From the NCBI GenBank assembly GCA_963377175.1, contig CAUJNA010003090.1, forward strand, positions 357,501 through 421,500: DNA of 64,000 bases, read 5' to 3'. Position 1 is the first letter of the stretch. Every line of letters starts with the position of its first letter. Source of the stretch: Effrenium voratum (lineage: Eukaryota > Sar > Dinophyceae > Suessiales > Symbiodiniaceae). The notes below the pieces were generated by a model. It was not told the DNA's origin. It did no database searches and saw only the letters and a program-made list of their open reading frames with translations. A program made the translations under genes and the position numbers. Positions 9,717 to 19,389 of the stretch are shown piece by piece.

Positions 9717-10344
9717 ATTTAGGGGTCATGGCAAAAAACCTTCCAAAATCTTGCCCCCCCAAAACCTTCCAACCTTCAAGGGGGGGGGGGGGGTTACAGA
9801 CTAATACGGGGTCAACATTACAATCGCAAACGAAGGACGCAACCAGGCATCCATGACTAACCAACAACGGACAGTCAACAAGCAAAGCCTCAAACACCCC
9901 TTGCCCGCCCCAGAGAAAAACACAAAGCACAACACGCGAACCCCGGCGCTCCAACGAAAACCCACCCCCGCCCCAACAGCCCTTTCTAGACATAAGCCAA
10001 CAACAAGAACAGCACCAACGCTCATGTGAAGCCAAAATCGCTGGACCAGCGGCATAGATCTCCACCACCGCACTCCCCAGGCCAACAAAGGGCATCTCGA
10101 AGCTGCCCCTGCGAGCGAGCGAGACTTGAGCCCGACATGTTTCTTGGAAGCCTGTTCGGACGAAAATATTTTTTTGGGCTTGATGGGCCTCTAGGGAATT
10201 TTCGCGCGAAAAATCTTGTTAGTTGAATTCAGGCGAATGGCAAGCCTCCGAAAATGGAACTGCCCTTTGAGCAAAACATGGCGCCACTGGAAATAGACGG
10301 CGAACCAGTGAAATCCGTGGCCAGACCGACGAAAACGCACGCGC
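9717..10344. other. border region with G16 run; possible exchanger 3' end
   Basis: A C7 run (about 9754) is followed by a run of 16 G at 9780-9795, which could fold or stall replication. At 10030-10095 the minus strand encodes MPFVGLGSAVVEIYAAGPAI, a hydrophobic stretch that might be a further exon of the exchanger. I could not place splice sites for it. Confidence 0.4.
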
Positions 10345-10403
10345 CTGTTGATTGCACACTGGATGGTCCACGGAATCGCGAGCGCTAGGAACACATTCTG
10401 AAC
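10345..10403 (-). CDS. exchanger exon: PW helix
   Basis: Acceptor GCTGAG is followed by VQNVFLALAIPWTIQCAIN. It corresponds to the family's N-x-x-(N/D)-(V/I)-x-L-x-(L/I)-G/A-(L/I)-P-W helix that follows GSN. The 3' end is placed at an AG|GC donor, which is a guess; the frame stays open beyond it. Confidence 0.72.
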
Positions 10404-13400
10404 CTCAGCTGGGCAAGTCTCGACAGGGCCTATACATCGCTGCGCCCAAACACCCCCCCGGCCCCAAACAAAAACAACTGCGCACATGGACGGAAGGAAC
10501 GCCCGAGACTCCTCTGCAGGTGGCTTGTTTCAGGCTACGGGGAAGTATCCATCTGAACACACCTGAACATTACCGTGCAAAGGGTCACTTGCTTTGCGGG
10601 GGTGACCAACAACAACAAAAGACTTTGCCTTGCCATCTGCACGGCGTGGTGCCCAGAATCGCGCGACACTGGCAGGATGTTCTGCATGACTACACCGCGG
10701 ACCCAATTGCCTCTACAAACGTCAGGTGGGTGCGTGCCAACTTCACGTTCTCCACTTATGGGCATATTGGCTAACTAGCAAAACGACCATGAAAGCATTG
10801 CTTGTAACGATTTGACTGCAAGTACAATTGGTGAAAAAACGAGGAAAACGGTAAACAGACTCATATTGGGCCTCTATGGAATATATGATTTATAAGACTG
10901 CAAAGTATCCAGCAAACTTTTCGCATTGGTGTCATCATCCAAACACTTACTTTCAAAGTAGTATGTGGTATCATCCTGGCAGGCATGAGTTTCGCAGATA
11001 ACATCCTGCCAGCAGACACATGGTGTTGAAATTCCTGTTGGTTATCGACATGGCAGATTATAGTCCAAACCTTGCAAACAAATACAATCTACAATCATAC
11101 CAATTTAGCTAGGACACATCTTGGACACATCTTAAACCTATCTTAAATTCATATTAAAACTATCTTAAATTCATCTTAAGTTCATCTTAAACTTCTCTAT
11201 TTTAGTCCAAATGTAGCCTGTAACTTCATCTTAAACTTCCTCTGAATTTCATCCTAAACTTGTCTTAAACCCGTCTTGAATTTGAAGATTTGATTTCGAT
11301 CCGGCCTGCCGCGCAGCCCACCTTTTCACAAGCTTGCGCGATTCAGTGATTCAGTTTCTCTCATTGCCCCACAAAACCTGGCAAAACAACGACCCGCCGA
11401 TTTCCGCCGCGTTCCCGCCGATTTCCGCCTCATTCCCGCCGCAAAGAAAAGCGCCGCAAATTAGAAAGAAATGCCGCAAGTCCCTAAAGCGTCTTTTTTT
11501 TGTGGATTGCGGCAGAAAATCTCTGCCGCAACGAATCCCTAGGCCCTTGGTATTGTTGAAGGATTGAACACGTGCCAAGAGAGCCCGCGCGCGTTGGGTC
11601 GTGGCCCGCTTTGCACGTTTCTCGACCTGTTTCACATTGAGTTTGGAGCTGGAGCCGCTGGCCGGTCAAGCACAGTCAACAAACAAAAACGCAAGCCGAA
11701 TTGAAGCTCTGCTGAGCGCCGCCTGGCCCGTCGCCGCTCACATCCTCGCCGCCTTGGCGGCATGCACGCCAGCTGCGCGTGCCAGGACTGCCAGCGTCAA
11801 CTTCTGTTTCGTCACCGCGGGGGCGGCGCGCCCGAGCCACGCCCTTGCCATTTTGTCGGCTGTGTAGGCGGCATAGAACACTCCGCCCGCCGACATCGTC
11901 GCAACGAAGGCCCGCACGCTCAGGAAACCGTGCGAAGCCTCTGCCGCCTCCCTGAGCTTGGCCTCCGTGGGCTTGTCGCTGGACTCTGTGCCGCGGCGCT
12001 TCAGGCCGCCAAAAGTATCTTCCTTCGGGAACGTGGCTCGCCCAGCGTGTTTTCATAGCCGTTGTAGGGCCCCTTTTTGGATCGCACCTAAAGCGCGCAA
12101 AAACCCGCGGCGCATATGCTGCGCGAACTGCCGATGCAGGCTTGACAGACAAAGATCTGTCAAGTCCCTGGCCGCTTCTTGCTATCCAAATATGTTGGCC
12201 GTTCTTCTTCGATACCCCTTGTCGCAGGATAGTGAAAAGGCAGGCTGCGCGGCAGCCGGATCGTGCTTCTCGAACTGAGAGCTAGGAGTTGTTTTAACGA
12301 GACAATTGTAGTTTGAAGCTGCCAGCCAGTCGATGCTAGAAAGTTTGTTTCCAGCCCACTCAAACTCCCACCGAACTCCCCGCATGAATTAATATACATA
12401 TATATATATATATATACACACATGCATGTATATAGACAATCACCCAGACACCCTTTTAACTCATTCGAAACAATGTGCGGTTCCTGCTGCTTCTGTGTGT
12501 TCCCCACAAGCAAGCCCATTGCACAGCCCGCTGTGGGTTCCACTTGCACGGAATTCCGCGGCAACAATGGACTGCCAGTAACTTCGGCAGTTGCTCATGT
12601 GTTGAAAGTGGCAAACACCTTCCTTTTGGCTGGATGCCAAATGCGTGTTCTCAGTCGCAGCCTTGGGCAATAATTAAACAACTACACCCTAGCCCAACAC
12701 AGGTGTCTTTTTTAGGGGACCCAACAAATGATGGTTTTCCTTAAGCAACGCAGCAAGACTGAAACTCAAAAGTTGGAGGAGGTGCTGGAATTTCGCACAG
12801 CGTAACTGCACGCGATCACGCGAAGGAAAATCCATAGAGAAGTGACCCACAGAGTCTCCTACGGCAATAGAACCTTAGAGAACCTTTCTGACGGGTGAAA
12901 AGGTGGAAACTCGATGCACCGGAGGTCGGAATTGTTTGTCAGGGCTCACTGGATTTCCCCTTCACAAGCTCCAACTGTACTGGTTGTTTCCATTGAAACT
13001 GCCACGTTTGGAGGTCCAAACTAGGGAAATTGAGGGACCCTCTTTGAATGCAATTTTCCGGGGCCAACGAAAAGAACGTCCCCGCTTCAAACAACTTTTC
13101 TGAGGCCTTGGTCACACCAAAGACCGAAACCATGCAAAGAAAAACACGTTCACATACCGAAGACTCCGCCAATTTTCGGGATCGCTCTTTGTTGCGAATT
13201 GGAGACCCCTTTTTGGACTCCACGAGTAGCCTGCCTAAAATCATAGAAGCTGACCATCGGGCTCTGGAAAGTTCTGTTTCCTGTTGGGAAACCCCTCCCA
13301 CTTCCATTGGAAAGACTTGCTGGTGCTCAGGGTTGGACACGAACCGGCTTGGAGGATTGTCTACAAAACCACAGGGAATGGTTCTTTGTGTTTGTTTTTC

Positions 13401-16400
13401 TTGGAGTCATTCCAACTCATTCTCTGCCTATTCAACCAGCAAGAAGAGGGCAATCTTAGAGTACATCACCTGGTTACATCAATATTGGTTGCTGTTGACC
13501 CCTCTTCAAAAATCTTAATTAACTCTTTGTAGGTTCGATGGAAACTCGGAAACATTTCAACAAAAAGGTTGGAGTCTCAAAATCCGTTACCCGATAGCAC
13601 TCAAGATACATAAACATCACCTGGGTGGAGGAAGCCACTCCCATGAGTGGGAACCCAGTCGATCAATACGTCCCTCGATATCAAGACATCACCCGCCGAC
13701 CAGGGTTTTCATCGAGCTACTGTGGACGGCCGAAATCCTGCACCACGTTGAACACCAGTGTTTGCTGGCATTTTTCCAGGGAATCGAGTCATTCCAGGGT
13801 CTCTTCGGTGTCAAACGGAATTGGTCCATCCAAAATCATATCACCCAAAGCCATCGAGGCACGTTGGCGCCCAGTGCATTGGCCACTGCCATGGTGGTCT
13901 TTCCCTGCCTGCAGCGTTTCCGGCGTGCGGCCGTTCGGATGGACGGATCCGGAAGGAAAGAGGAAGGGGTTCTACCAAGTCTCAGGCTTCGACCCCCAAA
14001 AGAATGGCAATGACACAATTCGGATGATGAAACTCCTTGAGGTAAACAATGGTGGTTATATGAACCCTCTTTGTTTTAATCTCCAAAAAAACATGGATGG
14101 TAGGGTCTATATAGGGGCTACCACAATCCCTAGCAAAAAAAGGTAGCAGAATAAAATTACCTGTGTGACATTTCGTGCGTGGCTCATCTGTTGTGACCTC
14201 TTTGGGGGAATTGACCCGAGGCTACCAGCGAAGCAAAGGCTCATCCACCTGGAAGTGCTTTTTGTTGAGTTTGATTGGCCCATTCTGGATGGGCTGGAAG
14301 GGAACCCATGGGGGCGTGTCTTCGTTTTACCCCCACATGGTTTTGGGCCCAAAAACTAAGATGTAAATTTCAATGGAGGTCAACAAATAGACGGTTGCAA
14401 ACACCAGTTGCCCACTGGCGCCTTTTTCTTCCATTTCCGGTGGTGAACATTACTCCACCGATGGTTTCGTTCTAGTCAGGTGAAAACGGTCCTGTTTTGA
14501 AGGGAGGGTGAAAGTAAACCGACGGCGACTTGCCTAGTCGACATGCTTGACCGCCAAAAAGAAACGCCCGAGGCATTTGAAGAGTGAAGTGAAGTGCTCA
14601 CCTCAATCTACTTGCAAATAGTGGGATTCCGGAACCCCAAAGACCTTAGACAATTGCACGAGCCTGAAATTCTGTTCAAACCGGGCCTTATGTGGGACCT
14701 TCTAGGTTTGTGGAAATATGTCTTTATTTGATGGAAACCAAAGGCAAACCACATGTTGGAGGCCCCGTTCAGACAAACCCAAATGGTTGAAACTGGCCGA
14801 AGGGGTGGTCGCCAAAACCACGGCTAAACCAGAGTTAAATATCGGTTTCCTTTCGGTGAGCAACCCTGAGGCTACGGAAAGCACCAGCCGTCAGCTTAAA
14901 GCAGGGTTCACCTAAGACTTGGGATGAAGAATCCTGGGAGGGACAATGGGCTAAAGTAGTTCTTCGGCGAATCTTCCCCCAACTCGTTTGTCCATTTTCG
15001 GTTGGGATTTTGGTTTAAAAAAGCGATCTTCTCACTTCCTGACTTGATTTGCCCAAAGAAGCTCAAACTGTATGGTCTTCTAAAAAGACTGAAGTCCAGG
15101 AACTCAGGAGCCTTGCAGCACATCTGCCCCAAAGGACCCACAAATAAAAGGTTAGCCTCGGGTGGCCGTGACTAAGAAAGACAACAAGGGAAAACTACAA
15201 TTTCATTTCAGGCCGATTCGCTTTGGAAATAACTTGTGGGACTTATAAGTAGGTTCTTCTAACTTAGACTTAAAAACAAAAAAAGATAAACAAGGGCAGG
15301 GTGAGGACACCCCCTCCGCCCACGGCGCAGTCCTGGCCACGCACATGCCGCTGAAGACGTTGGGGAAGGAAGTGCCCGCCGCCGCCACCGTGTAGCCCAA
15401 CACGCTGGTGCTAATGCCAAAGTCCTGGTCAGCCAAGCTGCTTGGGTATGGGTCAAAAATAGGTACCCATAATAGAACCCTGGTAAATGGACACATAGAC
15501 CAAAACCTGCGGTCCCCTGGTGGTTTAATTTTGACTCATACCCATTTGGAGTGGTACCCCGATTTTGAGAAACACTTTTGGGAGGTCTTTGGGGGCTCCG
15601 CGTTGCGGGTTTTGGGGGTCCCTGCAGGGCAAAGACCTGCTTTTTCCCACAGCCACACAGGCAGCCATCATGAGAACACCATGGTCCTTAATTTAATGGC
15701 GCGGGACCCTGTTGTGTTGCTTGCAAAGGAAAACCGAAAGGGATACCAAAGCCATTTTGCCGGGCCCTCTAAAACACACACGCACATCTACTCAGTCGCT
15801 GTTTGTTCATTCGGTTGCAATCGACCCCCAGTTTGCTCGTGCGAACATCGAATAAAACCTTGGTCAAATGTGGACCCTGTCAATTTGGACTTTACTGCAG
15901 CCCTGCTTAGTTTCTTTACCACATGTGATGCCGCCAACAAACAAACCCATTCCAACCTCTTATAAACAGCCCATGGCTTTTCACAGCCCGGAAAAACATC
16001 TCTACAAGGGTTGGTCCCTAGTTTTTTGCAACCAAAGCACGCTTCGAAAACCAGCAACGTTTCCCTGTTGGAGGTTTTCTGGAAAGCAGGATCCGTGTAG
16101 AAAATGCTTAGAAGCTACCATCCCCCCCGAGGGTTTCTCCCTAGTCCTTTGTGGGTGTGTGACCCTTCAAAGCTCATGGGGAGATCCCAGGTAGCAGGGA
16201 GGCGGGCAAATGACTAGCCCTATCCACGGTTGTGGGAAGTAACCCTTTTCGTGATACCATCACTTGGTCACTGCAAATCCCATTTCCGTATGGCGAAATA
16301 CTCGCGCAAAAAAATCAAGGCTCACAAGGTTTTCCCATAACCTGGTGTTCCCTCTGCAAGACGAGCAGTTTGCTTACAGTGGTTTAACCATGTTCAAAAA

Positions 16401-18642
16401 CGCTGTTCCATGGCCCTCAAAAGCAGCGTACGTTTAAATAACCATGGCTCTATCCAAAGCCAACCCAAGGGGTTGCCAAATATGTTGAGACAACCATCTG
16501 GTTGGTTTCCTCCGGGAAACCAACTATCGAATTCGCTTTCGTGCCATCCGGGCCGAAACGGAGTCGGACTCCGCCTCGTGGATCCCGTCGCAGGCTGCCA
16601 CCACGAGGTATGCGAAGACAGCCAGCCAGGCCATGCTCATGACCTCGTCTTGCACACGTCTAAGGGGGGTATGTCGCACCAAAGACCAGGAAACCCACCC
16701 CAGTCAACCTAGCAGCCATATGGTTCCCTTAAAACTACAGACAAGAAAGAACTGTCCATTGACAAGTCAGACAAGTTACCTGGCTGTGGGTCAACACCAA
16801 TGGGATCCCATTTTGAGGTAGTTGCACCACCCATTTTAGAACCTATTTTAGTGGGGGTTGGAACGTTCACTGGTGCGGGAAGCAACCCCAGTCAGCCGTG
16901 GTGAAGCACGTTATACTCATGGTTGTACCTGGGGCAGCTGGGGGTGGTTCCCTTACATCCATGGGCATTACCTACTAAGCCGGTTGGACGTCCAAGTTGC
17001 CCACTGGACAAACTATAGAAGGGTTTTACGGCACCTCGAGGTTGCACTGGGCCATGGCCAGCAGTCCTGTTTCTAGGTCAGGGCCGCGATTTGCGGGTTG
17101 ATCAGAAGGTGCTATGGGATGACCATTGAGCAGAACCGAAAAAGACGACATCCATCTGTCGCTCGCCCACTAAATTGGACAAGTTGTCATTTAACCCAAC
17201 ATATCGAATTGTTGAACAACTCCAATCTCAATCTCGCTGGTGATCAGCAGGGAATGAGGGAATGGCCCCTCTAAACCATCCTCTATGAAATCCTTTAAGG
17301 GAATCCCTAGGTTCATTCCCACAGTTCCTGCCTATCGCACCAGCGGGTGCAATGTGAAGGTGCAATAGAATAAGCTGCAGAACGCCAGTCAGATCTCTGA
17401 AAGAGATGTGCAATCCCCTAGTTCGACTAGTAGTCATTAAGGCAGCGTCGCGCAGAAAGACATATAATATGAAATCCCAATATCCCCGAACCACCCTTCC
17501 CCCAGCTTTTAAAACATAAGACTCTGAGGCCTCAGGGTCTTTTTGATAGTGGCAAGGAAGTCATTTGGAGGTGGAGTGGGTTGCCACCATTGCAAGTCTC
17601 AAGTCTCCAATCACGGACCACAAGAATACCCCATAGCGAGTGCCAGTAGAGGTTAGCCCGGACGTATAAGTGAGAAATGTCGAACGTTCCTCTTCAACAG
17701 CCACCCACTCGAATTGAGAATCAACACAAACTACAACAAACACATGTTCCGTATTTCCACTCAGAATGAAATCAACAAACACCAAACAACTACTTAACAC
17801 CCAACACAATGAGGTGATGCTCCAAAACTGTCTCTTTCAATGATGGCCCTGGTGCTGGCAGGACGGCACGTTTTAAAGGGAAACAAGAAACGACCACGCT
17901 CATTTTGGAGCTCCCCATTTTGAGGCCCACCCGCCTTGCCAAACACCTGGCACGATCAGCCTGAAAGGCCCATTCGTGTTGGAGACATGATTCCATTCGC
18001 ACACCACATTAGGTGATTCGCTGATTTCAAGCTCCCTTTGAGTAGTTCTCATTCAATGTCCCTTTTCGATCAACAGCTGAATTATTGTGTAACACGAACA
18101 ATACTATAAGTCGTTTGGTAAAGCCGCCGACATCTGTCTTCAACATACCGTGGCACAAAAGCCACACCAGGTCTTTAAATACTCCTTGTCAGCTTCCCTT
18201 GCTTGGTGGTTGGGATTGGTGGTTTGAAGGCCAGGAGTGATTTCCCACAGGACACCAAAGAAACAAAACGATCCATCCCTGAAAAATCACAGTAATTTCG
18301 AGGAGCCGCCAGAATTCCCCCTTGCCCCTCCACCGTAAACCCATCTATGTGCTGGAGTCCCCTGAAAAAAAAAACAAACATCCAGCAGTGTAATCGTTTC
18401 CTCCTTAAAACCGCCTCCAGTTCCGCTATAGTGGGGTTTCCACAGGAAACCATCATGCAACGCCTAGATGTGAGAAACCCCGCTTTAGCGGCAACTGGAA
18501 GCACTGTGGTAGCTTAAGCCCCCTGAAAAGGAAAGACATGCGTTGATTGAGCCCGGGCGACGAAGGCGAGGGGGTAGAGGTGCTCGGAGTCCTCCAAACT
18601 CACGTCCGGGATGGTGAGCGAGGTAAAGGACTTGATGGGGAA
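10345..18642 (-). CDS. Ca2+/cation antiporter (NCKX/NCX type), alpha-2 region
   Basis: Five exons were joined by homology: 18562-18642, 16590-16643, 15333-15424, 13863-13908 and 10345-10403. The product is an integral membrane exchanger driving Ca2+ against Na+ (possibly with K+). Visible in order are the pre-helix segment FTSLTIPDVS, a membrane helix VMSMAWLAVFAYLVVAAC, then the alpha-2 repeat: FGISTSVLGYTVAAAGTS.FPN, FSGMCVAR, the turn MAVANALGAN, and the helix NVFLALAIPWTI. The family hallmarks AAGTS.P and (G)(A/S)N are present. Four introns have donors GT, GA, GA and GT, all with AG acceptors. The alpha-1 half is not securely found: a weak candidate (FVGLGTVTSMFNLAATE) lies at about 18820-18905, but the helices between it and exon 18562-18642 are missing. 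The 3' end is also open. NCKX versus NCX is not settled. Confidence 0.85.
11110..11283 (+). repeat. cluster of ATCTTAAA-type short repeats
   Basis: About ten diverged copies of (C)ATCTTAAA(C/T)T spaced 10-20 bases apart, including CTTAAG, a palindrome. It is the first of several clusters in the window, each built on a different short word. Confidence 0.7.
11738..12050 (-). CDS. terminal-exon-like ORF, unrecognised, inside an exchanger intron
   Basis: About 100 codons are open on the minus strand and end at a TGA at 11738-11740. The third codon positions are strongly G/C, as in the real exons. It encodes TFPKEDTFGGLKRRGTESS, a charged Ala/Glu/Lys-rich helix, then SVRAFVATMSAGGVFYAAY, and ends AAKAARM. 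It lies between exchanger exons 13863-13908 and 10345-10403, which join well without it. It may be the end of a nested or alternative transcript, or the exon may stop at an earlier AG|GC donor. No family is recognised. Confidence 0.5.
12391..12428 (+). repeat. TA microsatellite with flanking ACACATGCATG
   Basis: A run of about 12 TA units followed by CA/TG dinucleotides. Confidence 0.85.
13863..13908 (-). CDS. exchanger exon: alpha-2 repeat, MAVANALGAN
   Basis: After acceptor GCTGCAG this 46-base exon completes Arg and encodes QGKTTMAVANALGAN. It corresponds to the family's (D/N)MAVsNAlGSN turn. The usual Asp before Met is replaced by Thr here. Confidence 0.85.
14165..14359 (+). other. open plus-strand frame, coding status unclear
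   Basis: A 64-codon plus-strand frame contains CDLFGGIDPRLPAKQRL and VEFDWPILDGLEG. It reads like a protein but has no recognised family, and it lies in an intron of the minus-strand exchanger. Listed only so it is not lost. Confidence 0.2.
15333..15424 (-). CDS. exchanger exon: alpha-2 repeat, AAGTS motif
   Basis: This exon encodes DFGISTSVLGYTVAAAGTSF, then PNVFSGMCVA and the first two bases of an Arg codon. The sequence G-T-S-x-P is part of the ion-binding site of CaCA antiporters. The donor is GCCAG|GACTG, a GA donor. Confidence 0.88.
16590..16643 (-). CDS. exchanger exon: single membrane helix
   Basis: This 54-base exon encodes VMSMAWLAVFAYLVVAAC, an 18-residue hydrophobic helix. It is in phase with the exons on both sides. 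The intron starts GAC, and the following exon also starts GAC. Confidence 0.75.
18562..18642 (-). CDS. exchanger exon: LTIPD segment
   Basis: Acceptor GCTGCAG is followed by FPIKSFTSLTIPDVSLED and ends LYPLAF. In NCKX proteins a (T/L)-(I/V)-P-D motif precedes the first helix of the C-terminal half. The intron begins GTC, and the next exon also begins GTC. Confidence 0.75.
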
Positions 18643-18819
18643 CTGCAGCCTCGAAGGAACCGAAGATGGCTAAGCCGGCCGCGTCTTTTGAGGGTATCCG
18701 TTAGGTGTTCAGAGGACAGGGAAGACATGGAAGGAAGTCTGGTGACTAAAAGGTCACATGTGGCTCAAACTGGGTCAATGTGTCAATGGTTGTAGCACCT
18801 AGGGCTTCTTAGAAGGTTT

Positions 18820-18905
18820 TGACCAGATGCGTCAGGGGCGAGCGCGGAAGAGAATGCAGATTCGGTGGCAGCAAGGTTGAACATCGACGTGACTGTTCCA
18901 AGCCC
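18820..18905 (-). other. weak candidate for exchanger alpha-1 repeat
   Basis: The minus strand encodes FVGLGTVTSMFNLAATESAF. It recalls the G-x-G-T-(I/V)-x-G-S-x-(F)-N end of an alpha-1 repeat. It is only about 180 bases upstream of the LTIPD exon, leaving no room for the intervening helices and loop, so chance similarity or a decayed copy is possible. Confidence 0.3.
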
Positions 18906-19389
18906 AACGAACCTTGGAACCCAAGGGCTTCCAAATGACATCTGACGGTTGGAAGTGCGGGCCCCAAACCAAAGCCAGCACACTCCAGAGGTTCATAAGA
19001 GCCTTAAAGGCCAACACAAAAAAGAGCCTCGCCACCTGTTGAACCAGGGTTCAGGTGGGTTGTGCTGCGCACGAAGCAACAAAAATGGTGGTAGCCCTTC
19101 GAAAGTGCTCTGAATGATTCTGGAAAGGCCGCGGAGTCAAAAAGTCCCAGCCACCAACCACGGATTTTAAAAGGGCGGTCTCGCGTTCTCAAATCCAGAC
19201 TCGCTCATACAGTGAACACACACATACAACTATCATATGAAACCTCAGATTTTCCTTTGCTGGTTTCAAGCGTTCCCTTTTGGCTGTCAAGTTCAAACGC
19301 CTTGTCTTTTGCAAACTTTCTCACACAAGACTTGGAAGGTAGAAACTCTGTGAGGCAAAATGTAATGAGCATACTCATTTGGAACCCTC

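Larger units (their letters stand above)
1..9717. other. CATG-rich compositional island
   Basis: The tetranucleotide CATG and the longer CTCATG, TCATGC and CATGG words occur about once or more per 60 bases here, against one per 256 expected by chance. To the right of about 9717 they become rare. Because CATG is its own reverse complement, both strands are equally enriched. Proteins encoded here are Met- and His-rich as a result. The island ends at two tandem arrays followed by a 16-base G run. It may be a distinct genomic compartment, a large mobile element or an assembly join; the sequence alone does not decide. Confidence 0.8.

Noticed and set aside
13700..13755. Minus-strand VFNVVQDFG as the exchanger exon after GAN
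   Set aside because: It lacks the Pro-Trp helix. The piece at 10345-10403 (NVFLALAIPWTI) fits the family better and joins in phase with a proper acceptor.
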